Shown piece by piece: positions 1 through 9,207 of a stretch of DNA of 64,000 bases. Position 1 is the first letter of the stretch. Each line of letters opens with the position of its first letter. Source of the stretch: an uncultured Pelagibacteraceae bacterium (GTDB lineage Bacteria > Pseudomonadota > Alphaproteobacteria > Pelagibacterales > Pelagibacteraceae). The stretch is taken from contig CACJWS010000002.1 in NCBI GenBank assembly GCA_902596975.1, forward strand, positions 1 to 64,000, given 5' to 3'. Both the position numbers and the translations under genes were made by a program. A model generated the notes under the pieces. That model made no database searches, had not been told where the DNA came from, and saw only the letters and a program-made list of their open reading frames with translations.

Positions 1-104
1 TGGGAGATTTATTTTTGTCAGGATATAAAATTATTGGAAGTATCAAATGTTCTCAGGGTGGTCATAAACTGACCAATCAATTATTGATCAAAATATTTGA
101 AAAT
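1..104 (+). pseudogene. lpxC: LpxC C-terminal fragment, inverted relative to the rest of lpxC
   Basis: The plus-strand frame beginning at base 3 reads GDLFLSGYKIIGS, then GGHKLTNQLL and IFEN. This matches the C-terminal region of UDP-3-O-acyl-N-acetylglucosamine deacetylase (LpxC, lipid A synthesis): the GDL segment after the metal-binding Asp, the IIG strand, the catalytic His in GGH, and the TN-LL helix (E. coli has SGHALNNKLL). The N-terminal part of the same gene is on the opposite strand at 77-646, so the two parts meet head-on near 90-104. Past IFEN the plus frame is only antisense of lpxC. The fragment lacks a start and continues off the left edge. The right boundary is approximate. 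Confidence 0.75.
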
Positions 105-646
105 ATATTAACTTTATTTTTTTGGGAATTGATAACTTTATTTTTATATTTTATTTCAAATTCTATATCACCTGAAATATTAGATTTATCTATAGATATA
201 AATTTTTCACCGTCATTTATTTTTATGTGTTTATTGATTTTAATTATTTTTATTGGATCATTACTAAAGTTTACACCCACATCTTTTATTTTATCTAAAA
301 ATAATTTTGCTGAGCCATCCATTATTGGCACTTCTTGTGAATCTATTTCTGCAATCACATTATCAATTCCTATTCCATAAAGTGCACCCATCAGATGCTC
401 AATGGTTGAAACTTTGACTCCATATTCATTTGAAATTGTTGTGCATAAAGTTGTATCTACAACATTTGAATAATTGGCGTGGATATGATTTTTCGAATTT
501 AAGTCAATTCTTTTAAAAATTATCCCAGTGTTTGGTGCAGCTGGTAATAGTTTTAGATTTACTTTTTTTCCAGTATGGATACCGATTCCACCAAATGAAA
601 TTTTATCTGCAATGGTTTTTTGAGTAAGTATTGACACATAATACAT
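77..646 (-). CDS. lpxC: UDP-3-O-acyl-N-acetylglucosamine deacetylase, N-terminal part, truncated
   Basis: LpxC removes the acetyl group from UDP-3-O-acyl-GlcNAc, the committed step of lipid A synthesis, in the cytoplasm. Visible are the N-terminal TI....GIGIHTGKKV motif, the STIEHLMGALYGIGIDN zinc-binding segment (His in EHLM) and VPIMDGSA. The frame ends after 189 residues, whereas the family is about 300. The last residues after NKVNIF do not resemble LpxC, and the true C-terminus is found inverted at 1-104. About 65 central residues are missing. It follows ftsA after a 53-bp gap (647-699) in which I see no gene. This is therefore a broken copy or a chimeric contig end, not a short functional enzyme. 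Confidence 0.9.
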   Translation of the reverse strand: MYYVSILTQKTIADKISFGGIGIHTGKKVNLKLLPAAPNTGIIFKRIDLNSKNHIHANYSNVVDTTLCTTISNEYGVKVSTIEHLMGALYGIGIDNVIAEIDSQEVPIMDGSAKLFLDKIKDVGVNFSNDPIKIIKINKHIKINDGEKFISIDKSNISGDIEFEIKYKNKVINSQKNKVNIFSNILINN

Positions 647-699
647 ATATAAAATGTTTGAAATGACAAATACTCAATAAATATTACAAGAAAATACAG

Positions 700-1866
700 T
701 TATTTACTAAAGTAATTGAAGAATTTTTCAAATAAACCTTGATTTTTATTTATTATTCTCGGTAATTCATAATTATCTAAGTGGTAAACTAAGCCACTAT
801 TGCAAATATCCCTGTCTTTTTCAGAATAATAACTAATTGAGTTGAAACCAAAATTATCATTTAAATAAAACGAATTATCTTTGAATATTATAGATCCATC
901 ACCAATTAGGAATAACTTTGCATCTGATAAGTTAAATTTATTTAGGAAGTCTTCTGATTTTTTAAAAGTTAAGTCTATTATTTCCTGAACTCTATATAAA
1001 ATAACTTTTTTGAGTAAATTTATGGAAATATTTTTATTTTCAATATCCTTAATAAATATTTCATTTCCAGTTGTTTTATTTTCATAAGAAAATTCAGTCT
1101 CAGTCTTATTAAATGATCTTTTTATACTTTCTGCTTCATCTATTGTGATTTTGAAAATTTTTGAGATATCTTTTGTAATATGAGATCCTCCGATTGGTAT
1201 TGTCTGTATATACTGAAACTTCTTATTTTCATAAAAAACTAATGATGTTCTTTCCAGGCCTATATCTAAAAATGAAACTTTACCTTCTCCCAATTTTTTT
1301 ACATATGATTTAGTTTTTATATAACTAGTACAGAAGATATTACTCAATTTTAAATTATTTTTTAAAAAATAGTTTTTTAGTTTAACAATATGTTTCTTGG
1401 GGAAACATATTACTTTGAAATCAACTTTAAAATTACTTGCAGTAATATTATCTACAGGAAAATCTAAGTACTTTTTTTTATTATCAACAATACAACTATC
1501 CATTATTATATGGGCTAAGTATAGATTCTCATAGTAAGTTGAAATTGTTTGTTTCAATTCTAATTTCAAAGAATTATATACTTTTTTAACATCTTTTTTA
1601 ATATCTAAATTTTTATTAAATGAAATATCAATTGTGAATAAATCGGCACTATCAAAAAATAAAATTAAATCTTCAATGTGAAATGAAATTTTTTTTTCAG
1701 CTTTTTTTATAATATTATTTAGTTCTATAAAATGTTTAGAAAACTTTTCATCTGTTAGAACAGTTATATTTTGTGAATATTTTTCACTTTTATTTTTATC
1801 AAAAACTGAAAACCTAATTTTTGATGATCCAAAATCTAATAAATTAAAAAAATTTTCTTTATTCAT
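700..1866 (-). CDS. ftsA: cell division protein FtsA
   Basis: FtsA is the actin-like ATPase that tethers FtsZ filaments to the inner membrane and recruits later division proteins. The 388-residue product has the actin-fold signatures: an N-terminal phosphate-1-type strand LLDFGSSKIRFSV (about residues 9-21), a central VSFLDIGLERTSLV, and IGGSHITKDIS (about 225-235). The C-terminal LFEKFFNYFSK could be the short amphipathic membrane-targeting helix typical of FtsA. It overlaps the upstream ftsQ by 8 bp. Unusually, ftsZ does not follow; the next gene is lpxC. Sequence divergence is high, as is common for this family. Confidence 0.88.
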   Translation of the reverse strand: MNKENFFNLLDFGSSKIRFSVFDKNKSEKYSQNITVLTDEKFSKHFIELNNIIKKAEKKISFHIEDLILFFDSADLFTIDISFNKNLDIKKDVKKVYNSLKLELKQTISTYYENLYLAHIIMDSCIVDNKKKYLDFPVDNITASNFKVDFKVICFPKKHIVKLKNYFLKNNLKLSNIFCTSYIKTKSYVKKLGEGKVSFLDIGLERTSLVFYENKKFQYIQTIPIGGSHITKDISKIFKITIDEAESIKRSFNKTETEFSYENKTTGNEIFIKDIENKNISINLLKKVILYRVQEIIDLTFKKSEDFLNKFNLSDAKLFLIGDGSIIFKDNSFYLNDNFGFNSISYYSEKDRDICNSGLVYHLDNYELPRIINKNQGLFEKFFNYFSK

Positions 1867-2545
1867 ATTTTACAATCATTCTATTAGGAATTCTTAAATC
1901 AATAATAATGTTATATAATGATTTATTATTTTTAATGAATTTTTTATAAATTTTCAAAGCATCATCTATATTCTTACTGGGTAATTTAACTAAATTATCA
2001 TTTTCAAAATACAAATCCCATCTTTTATTTTTATGAAAATAGTATTTCACTATTTTATTATTTATACCAAACTTATGAATTTTTTGCTGCAGAGAAATAT
2101 AATCAATTGCTTCAAATTTTCCAAAAATTATCGGTAATTCATTTTTATTTGTAATATTTTTTGAAGAAATAAACTTTCCATTTGACCCAATAAAATACTT
2201 ACTCTGATTTAAAAAAGTAATTGCCAGTAATTGAGTCACTTTAGCTTTTATATTAATTGTTGCAGGATAACTTTTATTAATTTTGATAGTTTCTAGAAAA
2301 TTTAAGTTATCCAGATTTTTTATAATTTCTTTTTCATTTAAAAAAAAAATGTTTTTTTCTAATACAAAATTAGTTTTTTTCAAAATTTTTTTGTCGACTT
2401 GATCATCATTTACTTCGATACTTATCTTTTGTACTAAGAAAAAGTTTTTTAAGTTTGAGATAAATTTTTGATTTGTGATTGTTGATAATATTAAAAACGA
2501 AAAAATATAAAAATATATCTTTTTTTTATTTATTAATTGAGGCAT
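1859..2545 (-). CDS. ftsQ: cell division protein FtsQ
   Basis: FtsQ is a bitopic inner-membrane protein that connects early and late division proteins through FtsB/FtsL. The 228-residue product has a short charged cytoplasmic start, one membrane segment (about residues 10-25, IYFYIFSFLILSTIT), then a periplasmic part with a POTRA-like region (NFLETIKINKSYPATINIKAKV, about 80-105) and a beta-domain ending VKYE. Identification rests on these features and on position between ddl and ftsA. It overlaps ddl by 20 bp and ftsA by 8 bp. The overall sequence is weakly conserved. Confidence 0.85.
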   Translation of the reverse strand: MPQLINKKKIYFYIFSFLILSTITNQKFISNLKNFFLVQKISIEVNDDQVDKKILKKTNFVLEKNIFFLNEKEIIKNLDNLNFLETIKINKSYPATINIKAKVTQLLAITFLNQSKYFIGSNGKFISSKNITNKNELPIIFGKFEAIDYISLQQKIHKFGINNKIVKYYFHKNKRWDLYFENDNLVKLPSKNIDDALKIYKKFIKNNKSLYNIIIDLRIPNRMIVKYE

Positions 2546-3449
2546 CTTCCAAAATTTTTTTTATCAAATTTTTGAAAGTAATGTTATTAAATTTTGCAAT
2601 TTCAGGAACCAAAGATAATGATGTCATTCCAGGTTGGGTATTTGTTTCTAATAAATAAAATTTACCTTTAAAAAACCTAAAATCCGATCTTGTTACACCT
2701 CTACATTTAAGTATTTTGTGGGCTTTTAAAGCAATATTGGTAATTCTTTTATATTGAGCTCTTGTTAATGCTACTGGAATTAAATGTTCTGTTTTAGCTT
2801 TAGGATTATATTTTGCCTCATAATCATAAAATTTTCTTTTAGGCTTTAATTCAATCGCTCCAAGAATTTTTCCACTCAAAATTGCTACTTGAATTTCTCT
2901 ACCTGGAATATATTTTTCAATAAGTATCTCCCCATACTCTTTAAGTTTTTTTAAATTTCTTAAAAAATTGTTTTTTTTACATATATAAACATTTACACTG
3001 GAACCTTCATTTAGTGGCTTTATGACAATTGGAAAGCCTAAACTTTTATTTATATGTTGTAATAATTTTTTTTTATTTGAAAAATTATTGCTCTTATATT
3101 TAAAATATTTAGGAGTTAAAATTTTATTTTTTATAAAAATTAGTTTTGATATTTCTTTATCGATTGCTAAAGAGGAAGCTAAAACTCCTGAATGAGTGTA
3201 TTTCACTCTTTCTGTTTCTAAAATTGACTGTATATAACCATCCTCTCCATATCTTCCATGTAATAAATTTAGAACAATATCTGGATTATATTTTCTTAAT
3301 ACTTTAATAAACTGACCATCTGGATTTAGTATTTTTAATTTATATTTCTTTTCTTTAAGTAGTTCTGAGTAGACACTTTTGGCAGTTTTTAAACTTATTT
3401 CTTTTTCTTTTGAGTAACCTCCTGCTAAAATTAATAATCTTTCCGTCAT
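2526..3449 (-). CDS. ddl: D-alanine--D-alanine ligase
   Basis: Ddl is a cytoplasmic ATP-grasp ligase that joins two D-alanines to give the dipeptide used by MurF. The 307-residue product shows the N-terminal ILAGGYSKEKEISLKTA (about 6-22), NLLHGRYGEDGYIQS (substrate loop), FPIVIKPLNEGSSVNV (ATP-grasp), GREIQVAIL, and a metal/substrate-binding C-terminus ETNTQPGMTSLSLVPEIA. Length is normal for Ddl. The ATG overlaps the murB stop by 4 bp, and its 3' end overlaps ftsQ by 20 bp, indicating tight translational coupling inside the dcw operon. Confidence 0.96.
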   Translation of the reverse strand: MTERLLILAGGYSKEKEISLKTAKSVYSELLKEKKYKLKILNPDGQFIKVLRKYNPDIVLNLLHGRYGEDGYIQSILETERVKYTHSGVLASSLAIDKEISKLIFIKNKILTPKYFKYKSNNFSNKKKLLQHINKSLGFPIVIKPLNEGSSVNVYICKKNNFLRNLKKLKEYGEILIEKYIPGREIQVAILSGKILGAIELKPKRKFYDYEAKYNPKAKTEHLIPVALTRAQYKRITNIALKAHKILKCRGVTRSDFRFFKGKFYLLETNTQPGMTSLSLVPEIAKFNNITFKNLIKKILEDASINK

Positions 3450-4354
3450 TTAACTACTTTAATTTCTAAATCAATATCAATTCCAGTATTAGATTTAACT
3501 TTTTCTTTTACATAATTAATTAAGTTTGACATTTGGTTAAAAGTAGCATTATTTTTGTTAACAAAAAAATTTGAATGCTTGTTTGAAATACACGCATCTC
3601 CAAAACTAATATTGCTAGGCACAGATTCTTTTATCAGTTCCCAAGCCTTTTTATTAGTTTGATTTATTGGATTTTTAAATGTGCTGCCACCAGTCTTTAT
3701 TCTAGAAGGTTGAGAATTGTTTTTTTTATTAGAGAGTTCTTGCATCAGATTGTTAATTTTTTCTTTTTCCGACAAAGAGCCTTTAAATGTTGCACTTAAA
3801 AAAATTAAATCTTCATCTAATTCTATACCTCTATATTTAAATTTAATATTTTTAGATGGCAAAACTTTTATATTTCCTTTCGTATCGATACATTGTAGGG
3901 ATACAAGGTGATCTTTAAATTCAGATCCAAAGCATCCTGAATTCATTTTTAATCCTCCTCCTATAGAGCCAGGTATACAATACATGAATTCAAAACCACT
4001 TATGCTATTTTTCATTGCAAATTCAGCTACTTTTTTTTGGGAACATGATGAGCCTGCAATTATAGTATCATTATTTAATTTTGATATTGATGAAAAATTA
4101 TTAGTTAATTTTATTATTACACCATCGTATAATTCATCATGAAATAATACATTTGAACCCAGTCCTAAAATAAATATTTTACTTCTTCTTGAGTAAACTG
4201 TTAGAAAGTTTTTAAGCTCTCTCAAATTTTTGGGCCTAAAAAAAATCCTTGATTTTCCACCAATATTAAACCAATTAAGTTTTTTTATATTAAAATCAAA
4301 AAATAAATCAGAATTGTATTCACGCTTAAATTCTTCAATATCACTTATTTTCAT
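3446..4354 (-). CDS. murB: UDP-N-acetylmuramate dehydrogenase MurB
   Basis: MurB is the FAD/NADPH enzyme that reduces UDP-GlcNAc-enolpyruvate to UDP-MurNAc. The 302-residue product has the FAD-binding stretch NWFNIGGKSRIFFRPKNL, ILGLGSNVLF (about 62-71), a central PGSIGGGLKMNSGC (about 128-141), and KTGGSTFKNP with the catalytic serine (about 221-230). Length fits type II MurB. It lies 1 bp after murC and overlaps ddl by 4 bp. MurA is not in this window. Confidence 0.96.
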   Translation of the reverse strand: MKISDIEEFKREYNSDLFFDFNIKKLNWFNIGGKSRIFFRPKNLRELKNFLTVYSRRSKIFILGLGSNVLFHDELYDGVIIKLTNNFSSISKLNNDTIIAGSSCSQKKVAEFAMKNSISGFEFMYCIPGSIGGGLKMNSGCFGSEFKDHLVSLQCIDTKGNIKVLPSKNIKFKYRGIELDEDLIFLSATFKGSLSEKEKINNLMQELSNKKNNSQPSRIKTGGSTFKNPINQTNKKAWELIKESVPSNISFGDACISNKHSNFFVNKNNATFNQMSNLINYVKEKVKSNTGIDIDLEIKVVK

Positions 4355-4355
4355 T

Positions 4356-5738
4356 TTAATTTATATTTCTCATCCAGCTTGAGATTGAACCAGCACCCAT
4401 GCCAATGAAAATTTTATCACCGAATGCTATGTTTTTGATTACTTTTTTTAATTCTGTCTCATTTTTTATTAATATTATTTCAACTTTAGAGTTTCTTGCT
4501 ATTGACTGTGCAAATTTTGTATAAGAAAAACCCAATTTTATATTTTCTCCGGCTTTATAGATTGGGCAAAGTATTACTACATTTGCTTTTATAAAACATT
4601 TGGAAAATTCATTTTTTAAATACTTTAGTCTTGAGATTCTATGGGGCTGAAAGATGCAAATAATTTTTTCTTTTTTATAAACTTTTCTCACTCCTTCTAA
4701 GACTGAGGAAATTTCAGTGGGGTGATGAGCATAATCATCAAAAAATGGTATATTATTTATTTCATATAAATAGTTAAATCTCCGCTGAACTCCTTTAAAA
4801 TTTTTTAGCCCTGATTTAATTATTCTATCAGATACACCAATAGAAAAGGCTACAGCTAATGCAGAAGTTGCATTTTTTATGTTATGTAAACCAAGCAAAG
4901 GTATAATTACATTTTTGATTATTTTCTTTTTTCCTGGTATTTGAATCTTCACGTTAAATTTTGAATAGTTTTTACTTTGAAGAATTTTATAAATATGGAA
5001 ATTTGAATTTTTGCTTAATCCATACGTATAATAATTTTTATTTTTTAATCTTGGTAAAATATTTTTTATATTTTTGTCATCTAAGCATAAAAAAGACTTT
5101 CCTAGAGAAGGAGTTTTATTTGCAAATTCTATAAATTTGTTTTTTAAATTATGAATGTTTTTATAATAATCTAAATGCTCACTATCAATATTTGTGACAA
5201 TCGAATAATTAAAAGGGATTTTGAGAAAACTACCATCGGACTCGTCAGATTCAATTAAGCTCCAGTCGCTTTTCCCAAGTTTTGCAGAACTTCCAATTGA
5301 ATTTAGAACACCTCCATTAATTATTGTTGGATCAAGTTTGGCATAATTTAAAACATTGGATAAAATTGATGTTGTTGTTGTTTTTCCGTGAGAGCCTGTG
5401 ACTACAATATTTTTCATTAATGAAACAATATGCCCGAGTAATTCAGCTCTTTTATAAATAGGTAAATTTAGTTTTTTAGCGTGCTTATATTCTGGATTTG
5501 ATTTTTTTATAGCTGAAGAAATAACTAAGACAGTGCAATTTCTTATGTTAGTTTTTTTATGATTTAAAAAAATTGGAATTTTTCTTTTTCTCAGATTATT
5601 TAAATATTTATTATCCGAGATATCACTTCCTTGAATTTTAAATCCCAAACTATCCATAATTAAAGCTAAACCACTCATTCCAATTCCACCTATGCCCACA
5701 AAATGGATTAGTTCAGTTTTTCCAAGATTAATCTTCAT
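4356..5738 (-). CDS. murC: UDP-N-acetylmuramate--L-alanine ligase MurC
   Basis: MurC adds L-alanine to UDP-MurNAc, the first peptide-stem step. The 460-residue product begins with the Rossmann-like IHFVGIGGIGMSGLA (about 11-25), then the Mur-ligase P-loop VVTGSHGKTTTTS (about 112-124), the central IESDESDGSF and TNIDSEHLDYY, and FDDYAHHPTEI (about 334-344) of the C-terminal domain. Length is normal. It overlaps murG by 11 bp and precedes murB by 1 bp. Confidence 0.97.
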   Translation of the reverse strand: MKINLGKTELIHFVGIGGIGMSGLALIMDSLGFKIQGSDISDNKYLNNLRKRKIPIFLNHKKTNIRNCTVLVISSAIKKSNPEYKHAKKLNLPIYKRAELLGHIVSLMKNIVVTGSHGKTTTTSILSNVLNYAKLDPTIINGGVLNSIGSSAKLGKSDWSLIESDESDGSFLKIPFNYSIVTNIDSEHLDYYKNIHNLKNKFIEFANKTPSLGKSFLCLDDKNIKNILPRLKNKNYYTYGLSKNSNFHIYKILQSKNYSKFNVKIQIPGKKKIIKNVIIPLLGLHNIKNATSALAVAFSIGVSDRIIKSGLKNFKGVQRRFNYLYEINNIPFFDDYAHHPTEISSVLEGVRKVYKKEKIICIFQPHRISRLKYLKNEFSKCFIKANVVILCPIYKAGENIKLGFSYTKFAQSIARNSKVEIILIKNETELKKVIKNIAFGDKIFIGMGAGSISSWMRNIN

Positions 5739-6804
5739 TAATAATTTCTATAATACGATTATTTACATTATTCCAAGTGTTTTTTTTATTAATTTGATCT
5801 AAATTATTTATCTTATCTTTGTAATCCTCATTATTATTTAAAATTTCTAAAATTAGGTTTATTGATTTTTTTAATTCAAATTTATTTTGATCAATGATCC
5901 AGCAACCTTTTTTTTGATAGTAAAAATTTGAATTATAAAACTGATGATTATCTCGAGCGTTTGGAAGAGGAATTGAAATAAAAGGTATTTTTAGAAATGA
6001 AAGCTCACTCAAAGTATTTGCGCCGCCTCTTGTTATAGCTAAATCTACATTCTGATATATGTGAGTTATATTATCTGTAAATTCAAAAAGTTTATAATTA
6101 ACTTTTTCCTTCTTATAAATGTCCTCAACTGACTTGATATTACCTTTATCTGAAATTTGTTGAATTATTTTTATTTTATAATTTTTTGAAATTTCAACTA
6201 TTAGTTTTGATATTTTGTCATCAAAAAAAGAGGCACCCTGACTTCCACCAATAATAAGAATTATTTTAAATTTATCTTTAGAATTGACTGAGTTTTTTTT
6301 TAATTCATAAAGTTGTCTTCTTAGAATTGGATATATTTCAATTTTTTTTGAATTATATTTGCTTGGAAAATTTTTTAAATTTTGATCAGTACACATTATT
6401 TTATGGGAAAATGGTATAGTAAGTTTATTTGATCTACCCAAAACACTGTTTGGTTCGAATAGGAAAATTTTTTTTTTTAAAATAAAAGCAGCTAAACAGT
6501 ATGGAAATGCCATATAACCACCTGTGCTTACGATAATATCTATTCTATTTTTTTTTATAAAAAGGAGAGACTTGAAGATATTAATAAAATACTTAAAAAT
6601 ATTGATCGGAAATAAATATAGTTTTGTAAATAAGTTTGGAACATCTATAGTGTGATAATCAAATTTGTTTTTATCGATAAATTTGCTACCCCTTAAATCA
6701 GTAACAATTTTAATTGAATATTTATTCTTTAAATGTTCAAAAAATGAAATTGAAGGAATAACATGCCCACCTGATCCACCGGTGACAATTAAAATATTTT
6801 TCAT
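5728..6804 (-). CDS. murG: lipid II synthase MurG (undecaprenyl-PP-MurNAc-pentapeptide GlcNAc transferase)
   Basis: MurG is the GT-B transferase that adds GlcNAc to lipid I on the inner face of the membrane, making lipid II. The 358-residue product shows the glycine loop VTGGSGGHVIPS (about 7-18), the second loop IIGGSQGASFFD (about 183-194), TRGGANTLSELSF (UDP-GlcNAc contact) and PLPNARDNHQF near the C-terminal domain. It sits between ftsW (1 bp gap) and murC (11 bp overlap), the standard dcw position. Confidence 0.96.
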   Translation of the reverse strand: MKNILIVTGGSGGHVIPSISFFEHLKNKYSIKIVTDLRGSKFIDKNKFDYHTIDVPNLFTKLYLFPINIFKYFINIFKSLLFIKKNRIDIIVSTGGYMAFPYCLAAFILKKKIFLFEPNSVLGRSNKLTIPFSHKIMCTDQNLKNFPSKYNSKKIEIYPILRRQLYELKKNSVNSKDKFKIILIIGGSQGASFFDDKISKLIVEISKNYKIKIIQQISDKGNIKSVEDIYKKEKVNYKLFEFTDNITHIYQNVDLAITRGGANTLSELSFLKIPFISIPLPNARDNHQFYNSNFYYQKKGCWIIDQNKFELKKSINLILEILNNNEDYKDKINNLDQINKKNTWNNVNNRIIEIINED

Positions 6805-6805
6805 A

Positions 6806-7915
6806 TCAAGTTAATTTTCTTTTAGTCAAATTTAAAATAATTCCCGTTAAAATGGATGTCCCTATTATTGAAGAACCACCATAACTGATAAAAGGCATTG
6901 TCATTCCTGTAGTTGGTAGAATTCTAATATTTACTCCAACATGAATAAAAGTTTGAACTAAAATTACAGTAACACAACCAACTAAAATCAATTTAAAATT
7001 ATTATTGTCAATAAAATTAATTTTTCTGATTACTCTATATGAAAAAATTAAGTAAAGTAAAATAATACCAGTGACAATTATTACCCCAAATTCTTCAGCT
7101 ATAACCGACATAATATAATCCGTATGAGCCTCTGGTATCTTAGAATTTAGAGTACCTTCGCCAATACCTTTTCCGAAAAAGCTTCCATTTGATATTGCCT
7201 CACTTGCTTTATCTGCTTGGTAATTATTATCACCAGAAATATCTAAAAATGCTAATATTCTTATCTTTATGTATTCAAATTTGGGAACAAAAAAAACTAA
7301 CAAAAAAGTTAAAGTAGTCAATGAAAGTAAAGAAAAGCTAAATAGAATTAAATTTATTCCTGATACAAATACTATTGCTAGCCATACTGAAATAATTAGC
7401 AAAGTTTGTCCAAGATCTGGCTGGGATAAAAGTAATACAATAGTAGGAAATAAAATTATTGTAGTTAATGAGTACTTAAAATATAAATTTTTTTTATCTA
7501 AAGATATCAAAAAAGATATAATAATAACAAAGAACGGTTTTAAAATTTCAATAGGCTGGAATCTTGGAAGTGATCCCAAATCTAGCCATCTTTTAGATCC
7601 TTTAACTTCAACTCCAATAATTGGCACTAAAATTAAAGCAGCGAATGCAAAAAAAAATAGTATAGCTGATATTTTGATAAGAATTTCCTGATTTAAAAAA
7701 GAAAATAGTAAGATTATTAAAATACCAATTGTTACAAATGCAAAATGTTTTAAAAAAAAATGGTATGAATTAGTATTTAATTTATCCGAAGCAATTATAG
7801 AAGTAGAAACTAGTGAAAAAAATAGTCCTAAGGCAAAAAGTATTGATATTATAAAGAAAATAGACTTGTCTATGTTTTTCCACCAATCATAAGATGTGTC
7901 AAAATATTTTTTCAT
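6806..7915 (-). CDS. ftsW: SEDS peptidoglycan glycosyltransferase FtsW
   Basis: FtsW polymerises lipid II at the septum with its partner FtsI, which is encoded upstream in the same cluster. The 369-residue polytopic membrane protein has about ten hydrophobic segments and SEDS signatures: SKRWLDLGSLPRFQPIEILKP (split here by eye at about 110-130), a periplasmic FGKGIGEGTLNSKIPEAHTDY (about 248-268), and a C-terminal PTTGMTMPFISYGGSS. It overlaps murD by 1 bp. Position and pairing with FtsI favour FtsW over RodA. Confidence 0.95.
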   Translation of the reverse strand: MKKYFDTSYDWWKNIDKSIFFIISILFALGLFFSLVSTSIIASDKLNTNSYHFFLKHFAFVTIGILIILLFSFLNQEILIKISAILFFFAFAALILVPIIGVEVKGSKRWLDLGSLPRFQPIEILKPFFVIIISFLISLDKKNLYFKYSLTTIILFPTIVLLLSQPDLGQTLLIISVWLAIVFVSGINLILFSFSLLSLTTLTFLLVFFVPKFEYIKIRILAFLDISGDNNYQADKASEAISNGSFFGKGIGEGTLNSKIPEAHTDYIMSVIAEEFGVIIVTGIILLYLIFSYRVIRKINFIDNNNFKLILVGCVTVILVQTFIHVGVNIRILPTTGMTMPFISYGGSSIIGTSILTGIILNLTKRKLT

Positions 7916-9207
7916 TAATTTAATAAGTATTTTTTTGCATAATTATTAAATTGTTGACCTCTATGTTCAAAATTTTTGAATTGATCAAAAGAGGCGGCAG
8001 CTGGACTAAATAATACAATAAATTTTTTTTTTTCATTACTTTTTAATTTAGATATTAATTTTAAAGTTTTTTTTAAATTTTCAGTTAAATTAATTTTAAT
8101 TTTATTTTTTAGTAAATTAGAAAATATTTTTTGATCTTGACCATAAATAAATGCTTCTAAATTTTTATAATATTTTTTTTCCAAATTAAACTTATCACCT
8201 TTTTTAAATAAGCCTCCTAATATCCAATAAATCTTTTTTTTATTTGTTTTTAAGAAAGGAGTTGTAGAAGATAAAGTTGTAGACTTTGAGTCATTAATTA
8301 TTTTTATAGATTTAGACTCATAGATCAATTCTTGTCTAAATTTTAGAGGTTTAAATTTATTTATCGTTTTTAATACAATATTTATGTCCAGATTCATAAA
8401 CTTTGTTAATTCAAATAAGAAATTTATATTTTGAAGATTTGTAGAATTTGTAAAATTATTTTTTTTTAATTTTCTTTTTAAATTTTGGTGCTTATTTTTA
8501 TTTAAAAATACTATTTTTGATTTAATATTTTTGAATTTTATCGTTTTTTTTATTAAATTGTCATTTGGAATTATAGCAATATCGTCTCTATCTTGTTTGG
8601 TTACACATTTTAATTTTGATAATATATAATTCTTAAATGTATTATGCCTTTCTAAATGGTCAGGTGAAATATTTGTAATAATTGAAAATTTTGACTTAAA
8701 ATATTGACTATAAGCTAGTTGATAAGAGGATGCTTCGACAACAAAAACAGTTTTTTTACTAATTTTATTCTCATCTAAAATTGGGTTTCCAATATTTCCA
8801 GTTAACCTAACATCTAAATGATGGTTTTTTAAAATATTATACAATAATTTACTTGTTGTTGATTTTCCATTTGTTCCAGTAATTGTGATTGTCAGAATTT
8901 CAGGGTTAGATTTATAAAATATGTCCAAATCAGTAATAATTTTTTTTCTATTCTTCTTTAGATAATTCGATAATTCACATTTATTTAAATCTATTCCAGG
9001 ACTGATAACAATATTATCAAAATTATTATTTATTACTTGTGACTTAGAAACTAAATATTTTTTTAAATTGTTATTTATTTTTTTTTTATCATCATCAAAT
9101 ATATAACATTTGTTATTAACATTTAGATATTTAAATGAAGAAATTCCTGATTTTCCAAATCCATAAATTAAAAAACTTTTTCTTAAATTTTTGGTTTTTA
9201 ATTTCAT
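7915..9207 (-). CDS. murD: UDP-N-acetylmuramoylalanine--D-glutamate ligase MurD
   Basis: MurD adds D-glutamate to UDP-MurNAc-L-Ala. The 430-residue product shows the N-terminal FLIYGFGKSGISSFKYL, NIVISPGID, the P-loop TITGTNGKSTTSKLL (about 107-121), VVEASSYQL and TNISPDHLERH (Mur central domain), NDSKSTT and a C-terminal LFSPAAASFDQFKNFEHRGQQF. The protein is exceptionally lysine- and asparagine-rich, in line with the base composition. It overlaps mraY and ftsW by 1 bp each. Confidence 0.96.
   Translation of the reverse strand: MKLKTKNLRKSFLIYGFGKSGISSFKYLNVNNKCYIFDDDKKKINNNLKKYLVSKSQVINNNFDNIVISPGIDLNKCELSNYLKKNRKKIITDLDIFYKSNPEILTITITGTNGKSTTSKLLYNILKNHHLDVRLTGNIGNPILDENKISKKTVFVVEASSYQLAYSQYFKSKFSIITNISPDHLERHNTFKNYILSKLKCVTKQDRDDIAIIPNDNLIKKTIKFKNIKSKIVFLNKNKHQNLKRKLKKNNFTNSTNLQNINFLFELTKFMNLDINIVLKTINKFKPLKFRQELIYESKSIKIINDSKSTTLSSTTPFLKTNKKKIYWILGGLFKKGDKFNLEKKYYKNLEAFIYGQDQKIFSNLLKNKIKINLTENLKKTLKLISKLKSNEKKKFIVLFSPAAASFDQFKNFEHRGQQFNNYAKKYLLN

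Noticed and set aside
15-380. Plus-strand open frame of 121 residues at the left edge
   Set aside because: Only the first ~30 residues are meaningful (LpxC C-terminus). The rest is the antisense of the lpxC N-terminal part; it is not a gene of its own.
7269-7691. Plus-strand frame of 140 residues opposite ftsW
   Set aside because: Antisense of a well-supported membrane protein gene; composition follows the complement of ftsW codons.
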